Below the pieces are notes generated by a model. It did not search any database, had not been told where the DNA came from, and worked only from the letters and a program-made list of their open reading frames with translations. Made by a program: the position numbers and the translations under genes. Of a DNA stretch of 64,000 bases, positions 10,940-22,571 are shown in pieces. Source of the stretch: Sclerodactyla briareus. Its lineage: Eukaryota; Echinodermata; Holothuroidea; Dendrochirotida; Sclerodactylidae. Location: the NCBI GenBank assembly GCA_026419785.1, contig JAODTK010005683.1, positions 1 through 64,000 on the forward strand, written 5' to 3'. How positions within the stretch are numbered: the stretch's first letter is position 1; every line of letters begins with the position of its first letter.

Positions 10940-13601
10940 AAATGGATAGGATATCCCCGTTACTTGGCAACCAAACTATTATGGAGTTCTATAGCATGCA
11001 ATCGTAATGAGCAATAGTAGTCATTCCAAGGATTTCTACTGAATATGTTAAATATGCACTTCTCGCTCCGCAGGCCGCCAGCTAAACGCTGAGATATGGG
11101 TACGACCGACCAAACTTAAAGTTAATTACATATGAAAACACACTAGGGAGGGAAAAAGGCATCAGTCCAAGTAAGTAATGTGAAGTAAACCCTAGAAAGC
11201 GCTGAGCTATTTTACTATAAACTTAACCATTGTGATGTTGATACGCCTGACTGGTCGAATGACCTATATATCATTTAATTGTACACATACAGAAAATATG
11301 TTTTACGTGTCTAAGTGGACTCGAAACAGTGTTGCCATGATAGGTTGAAACAGATAACGAATAATCACCATTTACAGGTCAGATGTGTAGGACGACTATT
11401 AACTAATTTATCTTGACTGACACCCAAATTTGAGGGGCTCTGGGTGGCAGTCTTCAGATATTGAGCTCATCGTTTTGCGATTCTTCATCATCTGAAATTT
11501 AACACCACGAACACTGTTTCTGTACCCTTGGACAAACCCCCCCGCGGGAGTGACGTGTGGTGGACATGCATATCAGTATAAAGAGACTGAGACATGTACA
11601 GGCGGAAAACGCGACGTGAATACCTCCTCAGAAATAACCTTTGTGGACCTCCTTTGGAGGAAGCACATTAAAATTATGATCATGGACCTCCAGTGACTTT
11701 GAAATGCGCCACCTGTTGTTCGGGTCCCACGTAGTCCATATTTTGTGTTTAAACGACCTTGTGAGAAAACTAGCATGATGTATGCAAATTTGTCTTTGGA
11801 CCTTGACAGACATTATGCAGTCATATCCACTAGTTTGATTCAAATCCGACGGAGTCAGCAAAAATTGCGGAAAACACAATTTGACCTCTCGTGATTCTGA
11901 AGTCAACGTCGTCATTCGGGCACGAACTTTGTCCCCACCCACCAAGTTTCGTGTGAATTGGCGGAATCGTGTGAAACCTACAAAAAGAAGGCAAAAAGAC
12001 ATGCAGTTATGACCACTTTCGAACGCCTCCGAAGTTTTCCAGGGCGGGTGAGTCCCAAGTGCAGATATTCGATAGAGCGTAGCGATTTATTGCGCGAACG
12101 GAGAGAGTTCCCGGATGCGGAGACCGAAACGGCGGCGGCTACACCCTAAACCCCAGAACATCGGACATCAGGGTCGCGGGTAGATTTATAGATTCACCAC
12201 ACAAATTCACTTAGCTTACACCAGATCTATTGATATTTGAAGTTATGAATACTGCCGCACTTTTTTCTCATCTACTTTGATAAGTCGAGGCAATATGTCC
12301 GATTTCATTCGCGCAAAACTCACCTCGGAAACCATATTTTGCCAATGGATGAGAATTGGCAGATGATATTAGTATACAGATTACCTGACCCTCTTCGGTG
12401 AACGCAAGCCTATCATCTAGCGAACAGCGTGACACGCTCAGTGACAAACAATGCTTACCGCTTGCGTTGAGAATCAATTAAAGAGGGACCCAATGGTAAC
12501 TCCGGTATACCTGGTTCGCAAACTATTCATAATGTTATGAATCCGAAACACCCTCGGTATGTTTGTGCAGACAGCCTAATGCTGCCAACCCGACGTCAAA
12601 CGTTAAAAACCCATTCACCCATTACACATATCCTCACCATAAACAAACAGTGCTCTCAGTTTACGGGTTGCATCCCAGCAGATCAAACCGAGAGGGTAGG
12701 CCAAGGCCAGTCAGGTACGGGGTTAAGCGGACATACAAGGGAAAACAATCGGTTTATGAAATATATGAGGGTCACGGGTTTCGGTCATCTGTCCCTTCGA
12801 TTGTCTGAAAGACGAAGGAAATGTCAATATGAGAAAAATGTGTCAGGGAAAGTTGTTTGATAAAACAGGTCAATCTTGATGCTTACACTGAAACCCGCCA
12901 ATTTCTTCACACGAGATGTTTGTTCGCGGAATGATTTCACGACAAGTATTCAAATTAGTGAAATAATGACACGCAAGGAGCAACAAGCCCCGCCAGTCAG
13001 AATGGCGAGGAAGAAGTCACAGACACTAATGGATGATCTTAGGTAATCAGTGAGCCACCACCTCCTCGTTAATTTTGGCAGTGGGGTTGACCACAGACGT
13101 ATGTTGGTGATGGATGCTAAAGTTAGACCCAACAGCATTAGTATGCACAAATACGGGGTCGTGGATCAATGTCTGCGCGAAATTTAGTAACCCAGGCACC
13201 GTAATGAGGTTTCCGAGGGGTTGTTATGTAGTATATCAGAGAGTTTGATGACTGATTAAGATGATTGGGTGGAAGAATCGTAAAAATTTTACTTTTTGGA
13301 ATTGCTCCACGAAAATCTTCAAGGCACCCAACAACTCGATAAAATATTGTGAGGTTTTATTTTCTATGACGGACTAAAATCTGCAAAATTAGCGGCGGGT
13401 GCCGGCTTGAGTAACATCGAACACCACAAAACATTCGGAAGAATTATGGCATTAAATTGGAAATACAAATACAAGAATCATTGCTGTTTAGTCGAATTTG
13501 CTCGAAGTTCACAAAATTAGCGATAGGACATATCAGGAAATAGTTTTCTGGTGGCTGAGGATTGCCTCAGTCCAGAAGGGAATGGGTTCCAATTACACAA
13601 T
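10940..13601 (+). repeat. Tandem array unit 1, first part (paralogous to 21.4-24.5 kb and 29.7-32.9 kb)
   Basis: Alignable by eye with the later copies: TTGGCAACCAAACTA (about 10962) matches TTGGTAACCAAACTA in the other units. Further anchors are a TATATATCATTTAATTGTACA block, GACCACTTTCGAA with a downstream CCAGGGCGGG (about 12010-12045), CAGACAGCCTAATGCTGCC (about 12570) and TCTGTCCCTTCGATTGT (about 12788). An interval near 11540-11940 differs from the other copies (replacement of about 400 bases), and the part holding the candidate exon at 22.27-22.57 kb is missing here. No conserved open frame was found in this part. Confidence 0.8.
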
Positions 13602-15183
13602 ATTTGACGTTCGTATTTTTCGAGGAACTCATTTAACCTCAGTGGTAAGCGCTGTTACAACTGGCGATACGATACGATACGATACAGATAAATTATTCGG
13701 AGTGGGAGTGTTACACTTGTCGATAAAAATGTTACGATAATTATAGGATGTCTCGGGCCAATAGACGAAAGAAGGTGGGATTTTAGTGAGAAAACACAAG
13801 TTCCTCTTTTGTCGCTTCAGCGGTTGAATGCCTCGTCGGCACAATTGTGGAATACCAAGAATTGCAATTTCAACAAGCCATTCGAAGCTTGTGTCTTTCT
13901 CAGTACATTGTAGGAGGCATGAAATAGTGTTCATCGGACAATTTGAAGGAATAACAACAGTTACATGCTCTTCTCTAGTCGTCGAGCCTTTCCTGAGCCT
14001 GTCCCTCCCCCACCCCCAAGCTACTCTCCGAGGTCCCCGCGCTGCCTGCGCAAAACCATTGAGTTCTTTCCGCCCCGGCGAACGGCCCTACCCAAGGGTC
14101 CCGTGGAGACGGAACGCGGTAGACGGTATCTTCCCACCGGATGCCCAAGAAGCGCAATTGACGATCACGAATCAGGCAGGCTGACCTCCGCCATCTCCTC
14201 CTACCTTCGCGTTGGACACCCAACTCAATAAGGGCATCGTCCCCAGAATAAATGTAAAGAGTTTGAGGTAGCCAAGAAGGCATTCCTTCAATTCAGTCAA
14301 TGAACTGAAAATTGGAGCTTGGTTACTCTGCGCAAACAAGCACGTGGAAATAATGCCTATACGGCTCCACCTGTGTACCAATAGCTAACTTTCCTCATGC
14401 CCTCCATGACATTATTAACTTGGTTTAGATCGACATTATATACCCCCTATAGCGTATTCCCCCCCGTTGCCTTCCTTCGTTTCTTCTTTTCTCTTTTCCC
14501 GACTCTCTTCACATGAGGTTAGGGTAATTCCCGTCAAGACGTCAGGCTGTGGATCGACCCCCTCTGGGAAACTCCCTCACCCTCCCCTCTCAACAGCCAC
14601 AACACAACCCCTCCCACGGCCACTCACTACTAACAGTATCTCCTATCTTTGCATGTCACATGAATTCGTGGACGCCGACGCAACATGACCCTCCCCATTA
14701 CCCTACTGGTCACGCGACTATTTGTATATGGGGAGGGCATCATGTATTCGAACTAAAATAATGGTTTCGTAGGTCCAATGCATGACGGCAAATAGAGCCG
14801 AGAAGCTTAATCAGAAGCCAATGTCTCCCCCGGACACGTCACTACCCACACATTAATTCCAAAACCCCTGATTTTATCACGAAAACCCAATTTTCACGCC
14901 AAACTTCCCGCAATAGCCTGTTGGCGATATACTGTTCGCAGAATTGCGCAAGTTATCACTGCATTGCGCAAGTTATCGCATCCGATAAAGTGATCGTACG
15001 AAACAGTTGAAATATTTTCAACTCGACGTACGATAAAATTATAGTATGTATCGTACGTATCGACACAGGTGGAACACTCCATTGAAAATAAACCTTTTGA
15101 ATCGACGTCCGATAAATTATCGTATTTCGTATAGTTATCGTATCGCACAAGTGTGAAAGCCCTGTATTCAAAAGAGAATATGG
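13602..15183. mobile_element. Inserted block with inverted ends (DNA-transposon-like, non-autonomous)
   Basis: The paralogous units at 24.49 and 32.92 kb run straight through this point (TTCAATTA followed by GCATTTCAG), whereas here about 1.58 kb intervenes. Near its ends are inverted sequences. The left end has a GCTGTTACAACT run followed by GCGATACGATACGATA near 13650-13685. The right end (about 15120-15166) reads, on the minus strand, GGGCTTTCACACTTGTGCG then ATACGATAAC. GATAAATTAT-type subterminal motifs occur on both sides. The centre carries a LINE-like fragment (13975-14283) and no transposase I can recognise. The exact insertion borders and target duplication are uncertain. Confidence 0.55.
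13975..14283 (-). mobile_element. LINE reverse transcriptase C-terminal fragment
   Basis: The minus-strand frame reads IRDRQLRFLG followed by a REDTVYRV-type segment, and in a neighbouring frame HGTLGRAVRRGGKNS. This pattern (R-x-R-Q-L-R-F-L-G-H, then R-Y/V-x-L/P, then HG-x-x-x-x-GR) is typical of the region after the reverse transcriptase domain in several invertebrate non-LTR retrotransposons. It is short and frameshifted, and it sits inside the inserted block at 13.6-15.18 kb. The family cannot be decided. Confidence 0.4.
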
Positions 15184-15737
15184 CATTTCAGGCGGTTGTT
15201 GGAATAACCTCTAGATGGGTAACTGCCTTATCTACAATGCTATGCCTCAATAACTTAGGAGGAAATGTTCCCAATTCCCGCCTACCCATAGAAGAAACAT
15301 GCCTTCTGACAAGAATCAATGCTGTCCATGCAGTCACACCAACAAAAAAGAGAGCTTTAAGATTCACAACACGACCGGTACGGCAACGTATGACGTAAGG
15401 TTGTCCTGTTGAGACCACGTCGCCGGCCCCGTCCGCAGTAAGGAAGCTTAGATTTCTACGAGTGTCAATGTTCAGTTGCGTGATGATTATATGCGCAATT
15501 TTTTAGTTTTGCGTTCGGTTTTGACCGTAAAATTCCCGCTTTCATTGGTTAAACTGTGAATGATACACGCGTGGATTCAAGTTCACGTCGTAGGGACCAA
15601 ACGTGAAAAGTGAGGACTCCGTCGTGAACGGAAGTCGTACGGCCGTTGGTGGGTTTTGTCGCATGCGCAGTAGGTTAACAAACTCGCCTACGTTGCCGTT
15701 GCCGGTTGCCGTCGTGGAATCTGAAGTCATCGAATTA

Positions 15738-15890
15738 GGGGATAAATACGAGGGTGCCGAGGAGTTTGTTGCATTTGAGACCGGTGATGAGGCAAAACCC
15801 TTCGCCATTCGGTTCGGGGTTTTAAGCCTTCACGATGCGTCCTCAGGGGGTTTAAATGCAACAAAGATGGACACCCTCGTTTTTATCCCC
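15738..15890. repeat. ~150 bp near-palindromic hairpin element
   Basis: The left arm starts GGGGATAAATACGAGGGTG and continues through TTTGTTGCATTTGAGACC. The right arm, ending in ACACCCTCGTTTTTATCCCC, is its reverse complement with few changes. The inner arms (AGGC-AAAACCC and GGGGTTTTAAGCCT) also pair, leaving a short loop near 15800-15815. This architecture fits a foldback or MITE-like element. A second copy lies at 17741-17891 and a left-arm remnant near 2772-2815. Confidence 0.75.
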
Positions 15891-17164
15891 ATTCATAAAT
15901 ACTCGAAAAGGTATAAAAAGAACTCCGAAAAATGAGTTTTACGTCTATTTTTTTTTGTTCAATGCTTCTTCCGAATCGGGGACATCATAATGGGCGCATA
16001 CATAATCTGAGTAACCTAAAACGAATCAAAGACTAGAGTGTCTCGGCATCGTACAACTACATTACAGTTGTGATCACTGCATGCAGTTTCACATGTTTAT
16101 GCTTGCGTAAAATTGACAACTGAATATTGTACTGGACTCTCGGGAGAAGAGAAACTTGAACCCGCAGTGAAGCTTTTATCAATTTAGAAGACACCGCTCA
16201 ATGTTACACCAAAATGTTGTTAGACATCTCTCAGTGGATATCCAAGACCATAACAGGTAAAGCTCTGGAATAAAGTGATGATTTCATGATTTCCAAGGTT
16301 TACTCACTTCAAACGACGAACTGTGTACTGTGTAGCCTAACTGTTTGTATGTTGAGAGGCAACTGTATCTACCTAATCAGGTCAGTGACCCCGAAAACAT
16401 TTAACCGTATTTCGAAGGCTACTTGATACAATTGAGGATTTGCCGGGCCAAAAACTATCGGTGATATCGGAATAAGAATTTTTAACCATCGACACTAGGT
16501 TAGTTGCGTAGTATGCGGGTGTTAGGCCTAAAAAGTTCGGAGTGAGCGTTGCAGTAGCCTCGTATTTGGAGCAGGTAGCTGGGTTGTGTAGTGGATATAT
16601 GCGGAGATGGTACAATACACAACGTAGTTATAGCGGCACCATTTTGTTTCACGTAGCGGGTTAGTGTGGGCGCGCGCTATGTAGACGTGTGATGGATGAT
16701 AGGAATGATGAGTACTGTGACTACACAAGTATCACAATAGCAACATCCAAAAACAAAGGCAATTGTTTTCAGTTCCACTTTGGCTGCTGGCTTGCACATG
16801 GTAATAGGCTGCCCACCAGCTAAATAATCAGATTCCAGATTATCATAAATGCTCCAATTTTATCTATGCAAAATAGAGAGGGTTCGACTGGCGCTGCGAA
16901 CATGGTCTCGAATGAACTTTTTGACCATCAGATGCAGGAACACTAAAGGTTTTATGCATGCGTAATAAAGTGAATATCGTATTACCGGATATGATAGAAA
17001 GTGTTGGGTCGGTGGAGAAGAGAACACGGTATGACGTCACCCACTGTAACAACAATCGCTTCGGCCCTGGAGCAAGAGGCCAGTAACAGTCGTGGGTAAA
17101 CCAAAGTCTACCTGGATCCAAGGGTTTCTGAGATTTCACAGAAAGAGTAATGATATGTTGTTCC

Positions 17165-17633
17165 CTACCTATAAAACGTGTAGGCCAATTTACTAATCCT
17201 TCTTAATTGTATGGGGGGTGATTTAGGGGTGAAGAAAAAGGGGCTGGCAGGGGGACCATTAAAAACTGGGGCACACGGAGGCAAACTAATGTGAATAATG
17301 CAAACACGCAATATGGTAGATATTGCGTAAGATGAATAACCCACAACAAAAACCAAACACAAAAAAGGAGAGGTCCATTCCTTTGCCAACGTCAGTGACC
17401 ACTGGCGGGGTTCTCTTAAGATTTGCCATCGATTATCACAGGCTCCGAGATTAGAGAAAGGGGTGAAACCTGAGTATGGGTTGTAGAGTGGACCTAAGGA
17501 GAGGCGACTCTGCAAATATGATTAGGCTACTAAAATTAAATCCCATTTCAAGACAAAAACCACTCAAAGCGACCGTTACCAAACAAATCCATACTGCAAG
17601 CAATTTCCAATTACAGGAAGTTGCACTTGCCAC
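17165..17633 (-). other. Hydrophobic open frames, possible exon remnants (unrecognised)
   Basis: On the minus strand, 17451-17633 starts MASATSCNWKLLAVWICLVT and continues VALSGFC. It has a hydrophobic core like a signal peptide. 17165-17515 contains a hydrophobic stretch beginning FLCLVFVVGYSSYAIS. The parallel frame in copy b (19206-19493) keeps SLTLGKE, ISYAIS and IIHISLPPC but not the first Met. Partial conservation could mean a coding exon or just a repeat. No convincing pair of splice sites was found, so I do not call a gene. Confidence 0.2.
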
Positions 17634-17640
17634 AATCCAG

Positions 17641-19735
17641 GACGGCCGTTGGTGAGGTTTTGTAGCATAGCAGTGAGGTTTAAACTGCGTCCTACGTTGC
17701 CGTTGCGTATTTCCGTCGTGGAAATCTGAAGATCAATATAGGGGATAAATACGGGGTGCCGAGTCGTTGTTGCATTTGAGACCGGTGATGAGGCAAAACC
17801 CTTCGCCCGGTTTAGGGGTTTGAAGCCTTCACGCGGACGTCTCAGGGGTTCTTAATGCAACAAAAGACTGAGACACCCGCGTTTTTATCCCAGACCATTA
17901 TAAACTTCGAAAAAAAAAGGTATAAAAAAGAACTCGAAAATGACTTTCACGTCAATTTGCTGTTGTAAATGCCAACATTCTCCTAAATCCCGGTGACATC
18001 ATAATTGCGAATTACATAATCAGAGTAACCTAGAACGAAATCAGAGATAGAGTAGTGTCTCGCATAGTTACAAACATACCAGAGCGTGATCCACTGTATG
18101 AAGTTTCTACACTGTTTATGCGTGCGCTAAAATTAGAACTGAATATGTTACTGGGACTTAGGAAGCAACTTGAACCCGACGTGCAGTTTTATCACTAGTT
18201 AGAGGACACCGATCAATGTTACACCAAAATGTGTTAACAATCTCTCCAAGTTTGGATATCAAGAAATAACAGGTAAGCTTGCTGAATAAAGGTGATTGGA
18301 TTTCTCATGATTTTCCAAGGTTTACTCACTTCAAAACCGACGCGAAATGTGTACTTGTGTTAGCCTAACTGTTTTTAATGTTAAGGAACGTATCACTTAC
18401 TCAGAGGTTCAGTGACCCCGCAACATTTAACCGTATTTCGAAGGCTACTGATACATTGAGTGATTTGCCGTGCCACAACAGCGATTAGTGATTATCGGAT
18501 AATATTTAACATCGCACTAGGTTAGTTTGCGTGGTATGCGTGTGTTAGGCCTAAAATTTTGAAGAGATGAGCGTTGCATAGCATGTATTTTGTGAGCCGG
18601 CTAGCTGGGTTTTGTTGTAAGTGTATATATGCGGGGCGCTGTACAAATACACAACGTAGTTATATAGCGGCTACCATTTTGTTTCCCACACGTAGAGTTT
18701 AGTGTGGGCGCCGCGCTATGTAGATGTGTGATGTATCATAGGAATGAATGATACTGCGACTACACAATGTATCACATAGCAACTATCCAAAACAAAGGTA
18801 AGATGTTTTTCAAGTTAACTTTGTGTGCTGGCTTGCACATGTTAAAATATGGCTGCCACAAGCTAAATAATCAGATTCCAGATAAATCATAAATTCTCCC
18901 AATTTTTCTCTATGCAAAATAGAGAGGGTTCGAAGGGCGATTCGAACATGGGTCTCGAATGACTTTTGGACCAATGCAGGAATGCAGGAAACCAATTAAA
19001 GCTCATTTATGACAGCGTAATAAATTGCATATCGTATTACCGACAGAGAAGTTACTGTAGATAGAAAGGGTGACGGTATTGAGAGAAGGGAGCAACACGG
19101 TATGACGTCACCCAATGGTCACAACAATCGCTTCGCCGGGAGCAAGATGCAGTAAACACGTCGGGGTAACCAAAGTAATCACCTGGATCCATGGTTCTGA
19201 AGATTTCACAGAAATCGAGTAATGATTATTAGTTTGTCCCTACCTATAAACGTGTAGGCCAATGTTACTAATCCTTGTTTATAATTGTATGGGGGTGTTA
19301 GGGGTGAAGGAAGGTTGAAGAAAAAAGGGGCTGGCAGGGGGACCATTAAAAAATGGGGGCCACACGGAGGCAAACTAATGTGAATAATGAACACGCAATA
19401 TGGTAGATTAGATATTGCGTAAGAAATAACCTCACAAACAAAAACCACACAAAAAGGAGAGAGGTCAATTTCCTTGCCCAACGTCAGTGACACTGGCTGG
19501 GGTCCTTAAGATTTGCCATTCGCATTTATCACAGGTTCCGAGATTAGGAAAGGGTGAAACCCTGGAGTATGGGTGTTAGAGTGATAAAGGAGAGGACGAC
19601 TCTGCCCCCAGATATGATTAGGCCTAATTAAATTAAATTCCCTCAAGACAAAACCACCCTCAAAGACGTCCAACGAAATCCCTACTGCAAGCAATTTCAA
19701 ATACAGGAAGTTTCACTTGCACCAATCAGAGCGCC
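17641..19735 (+). repeat. Direct tandem duplicate of 15638-17640 (copy b)
   Basis: The sequence restarts at GACGGCCGTTGGTGAGG and follows copy a to the end (TACAGGAAGTTTCACTTGC), giving a direct duplication of about 2.0-2.1 kb. Differences are mostly one-base gains or losses. The second copy ends where unique sequence (19736-19900) leads into unit 2. Confidence 0.85.
17741..17891. repeat. ~150 bp hairpin element, second copy
   Basis: This has the same foldback structure as at 15738-15890 (GGGGATAAATACGGGGTG at the left, ACACCCGCGTTTTTATCCC at the right) with a slightly shorter loop. It was copied as part of the 2 kb duplication rather than by an independent insertion. Confidence 0.7.
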
Positions 19736-20315
19736 AGAATGATCTGTGCAATTTTCCGAGGACTCACAATGAGCAATTGTCGTTCACATGAGCTCGTCAG
19801 AAAGAGGAGGAGTGATGTAACTGACGAGACAAAGGGCGAATTAGGCAAATCATAGGTAAAAAACCACACATCATACATAGGTTGAATAAAACATGAGTAA
19901 TGGGAATGCGGATATACGAGCTTGGTTATGCTCTAATTTGAAAGGGTCCTCAGTTGGAATAATAATAGAAGAAAAAACTAAAAAACAACAAGTTACTGAT
20001 TCACTGGAGATTAGGTATTGCGGTAACATAGGGGTAAATGGTAAGCACTTGGCACATTGTGCATCCCGCCACAATTTATGGATGATTCCATGATTGCGAG
20101 TTAATTAGGGTAGACCACGATTTTGTTTTGGTAGCTTCGAAAAGCTATCTGGTGAACACAGTGTGGCCTTTATTAAAAACCATTATAATCAAATTTGACA
20201 TATCCCCGATATCAGAAGCCTAACTAGTATGTTTAATCGTGTCAAAATAGCTGATACGAGTAATGGTTACACTCGGAGCGGCCAATGTAGCTACCAAAAC
20301 ATGTTCATTACTCAC

Positions 20316-20636
20316 GTGTCTCGAACTCCTGGCGCCCAGCCCCCAATTCTTGCCCAGTTTCGGCACTCCTCGACGAAGCGCCAGGCCCGAATAAGGGTCG
20401 TGGTTGGCGCCACTTGATACCGAGGAAAGTAGAGGCGCTGATCTCAACGCTGGCGTCATTGTGAAACGTAAGACGAACCCTCGCAGCACGGATTCCTTTC
20501 TCGAATCCGACCCAAATAAGGTCGCAGTCTGGGAGAAAAATTTACGAAAGAAGACAGTTTCACCGGGATACTGGAATAGCGAGAATAGAAGGACCCTCCC
20601 ACAACCCATCTCTATGTATTTTGACCGTGATTTCAA
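20316..20636 (-). CDS. Exon 2 of unrecognised secreted protein, unit 2 copy
   Basis: On the minus strand the segment ends at a strong donor, GACAC|GTGAGT, in phase 1, and starts after a CAG at 20637. Comparing the copies at 28586-28902 and 37712-38024, one frame stays open across the consensus for about 107 codons. It has EPAVTINRDGGCWEVFYRYS early, VNFSPRLRPVWCRFRERIVL in the middle, NNDASVEISASTSSV next and RQEFETR at the donor. The W-C-R-F segment is reminiscent of IPT/TIG or Ig-like beta-sandwich strands, but I do not recognise the family. In this copy the frame is broken by indels. The acceptor lacks a clear pyrimidine tract, and the frame may extend further upstream, so the 5' border is uncertain. 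Confidence 0.45.
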
Positions 20637-21035
20637 CTGACCCCCCATCCAATTAGGCTACCCCCATGGGCGCAAATTGAATTTCTTGGTTTAGGGTTGT
20701 CAAAGAGATATCCCAAGCATATTAAGTGCATGATCTTATGTTTTCAGTGATTTGCATTTCTGTGCCTACCATGTGCCCCATTTACACTTTATGACATATT
20801 TTGGGAAGGTTTTCATTCGGCGGGGAATGGATGGTTCCGTTTGAACTTGAATGTACTGTTCTTAGAATCATTGTTTAGGTATACTTCATTAGTTTCTCTT
20901 TCTTCCCTTCCTTCCCCTTACCTGTCAGATTTATGCTCCCCGAATTTAACGACTAAACATGCCTATACGGTCAAATAGCGTGTGTGATAGGAAAGAAGAA
21001 AAAAAACAGAAGAATAGGCTATGAGGTTAACTTAC

Positions 21036-21103
21036 CTTCTGCGCCCGCACAGATTTCTAACAAGCATTGTTGTTATAACGAAACCAACAACGTAGGATGT
21101 CAT
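21036..21103 (-). CDS. Exon 1 with signal peptide, unit 2 copy
   Basis: On the minus strand an ATG in a good context (GCCAAGATGACA) opens MTSYVVGFVITTMLVRNLCG, followed by a textbook splice donor AG|GTAAGT. The hydrophobic core YVVGFVITTMLV followed by a small-residue region looks like a secretion signal. The exon lies about 0.4 kb upstream (in gene direction) of the candidate exon 2. Its phase here is 2, which does not match the CAG chosen for exon 2 exactly, so an indel, a different acceptor or an extra exon must be assumed. The parallel exon in unit 3 is at 29322-29395; units 1 and 4 do not show it. Confidence 0.45.
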
Positions 21104-22271
21104 CTTGGCACTGAATGCTGATAGTTGGTATTTACTTTACCGTCTATACACTTCGGTAAAAGGACAACTGTCTGAAGATCTTGGGCATAAGAGCGTTCTG
21201 TTATTGGGACTATGATGGATATATAATCAGCTTGCATGGGAAAATGACACTTTAGTCGAATGCTTCCATACCCAGGGCTCTCCGTGATTGCGAAACACTG
21301 GATTCATGATTGGTGGAGTTGGTCGGCTCTAGCCACCCGTTATTTCTGTGATAAACAGTAGTTTGTAAGCCGGTGGTCCACACCAATCAGATGAGCCACG
21401 ATTCGCCTGATTCTTACAACAAATATAACATTTGATACGCGAGTATGATATCGCCCGGTAGGTACTTGGTAACCAAACTACACATGTAGTTCCTACAGCA
21501 TACATCGCCAGGGAGACGCAATGCTAGTCATCCCAAAGATTCTACTGGATACGTTGAATGTGTACTCTTGTTCACAGGCCCGTCAACTAACAGATGAGAT
21601 ATGGGTTACAAGACCAAAATAGAAGTCATTGCATATGAAAAACCAAAACTAGGGTAGGGGGACAACGCCTTTTCAGTCCAAGTAAGTAATGTGTAAGTAA
21701 CCTAGAAAGCGCTCGAGCCCACTTTACTATGTGGACTTAACATTGTGATGTGAAACTGTTCAAATGAGCATATATCATTTATTGTAACATACACGAAATA
21801 TGTTACGTGTTTTACGTGGACGCGGAAATAGTTTTGACAGATAGGTTGAACAGATAACGAATAATCCTCATGTAATTACAGGTCGATGTGTAGGACTCAC
21901 TAATTCTTTTATTCTTGACTGACACAACTTGGGGTGCTCCTGGATGACCGTCTTCCAAAAATCTGAGCTCAAATGTCATTTGCGATCACATCAATCTTTG
22001 GAAATTTTTTAACACACCACGATCAGTGTTCACCTTTGGAAATCTCGCGAAGAACTTTCGTTTGCACTGAATGAGGAAGTGATTTTTACGTTTGATATCA
22101 CATTCTGAAAACGAAAATCATGTTATGCTGTTGAATCATTTAATGTGGGTTTGTTGGAAAAGGAAAAAATAACGCGAACCAGTACAAGTGTCTATCTGTC
22201 CATGGGATAGTCATGCGATATTCTTAGTTCAGGTTAAGGACGGACCCCAGAGAGTTTGCAGGAATGAACAT

Positions 22272-22571
22272 TTACAACCAACAAACCAAACAGATACACG
22301 TTGTAGGGGACTCTGCTCCGGGTGGTAGAAGGCAATATGGAACTTTAGACCCCGCGTTACATCTCCGATCAGCGTTTGCAGACATATTCACTACATCTCG
22401 ACACACATCGCTAAACGCCGACAGTGTACATTTCTGTAGGAGATAGTGAATCAGCTCGAGCTCTAATACCTCATGCAATTCGTCAGTCGGTTCTGAATGT
22501 GGCGAACATCTCACAGTATCAAGATAACCTAGTAATGTTTGTAAAGTGATTCGACAGTAGTATGAGCGCAA
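22272..22571 (-). other. Possible exon, unrecognised (helix-rich frame)
   Basis: This is a 99-codon minus-strand frame with an amphipathic central part, DELHEVLELELIHYLLQKCT, then FSDVCRDVVNMSANADRRC. The same DNA is conserved in unit 3 (about 30600-30850), but there the frame is broken; in unit 1 the segment is absent. Codon-like spacing of hydrophobic residues makes chance less likely, yet I see no decisive splice sites and no family match. Confidence 0.25.

Larger units (their letters stand above)
15184..17640 (+). repeat. Tandem array unit 1, second part (copy a)
   Basis: 15184-15360 continues unit 1 and matches 24.50-24.72 and 32.93-33.14 kb. From 15361 the sequence matches 36.714 kb onward, on the far side of the 3.6 kb element. 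From about 15638 to 17640 it is repeated directly at 17641-19735. Shared anchors are CGGCCGTTGGTG, the hairpin at 15738-15890, TTTACTCACTTC, ACACAACGTAGTTATA, GGTATGACGTCACCCA and TACCTATAAAACGTGTAGG. The copies differ mainly by small indels. Confidence 0.85.

Noticed and set aside
18925-18995. tRNA-like sequence on the minus strand (GTTCGAATC B-box-like word, with a degenerate counterpart at 16880)
   Set aside because: The distance between the A-box-like and B-box-like words is too short and no cloverleaf can be drawn. It is probably chance within the duplicated unit.
20220-20648. Uninterrupted 142-codon minus-strand frame covering exon 2 of unit 2
   Set aside because: Most of it is not in the frame shared by the three copies. 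It is open only because of indels in this copy, so the shorter consensus exon is preferred.
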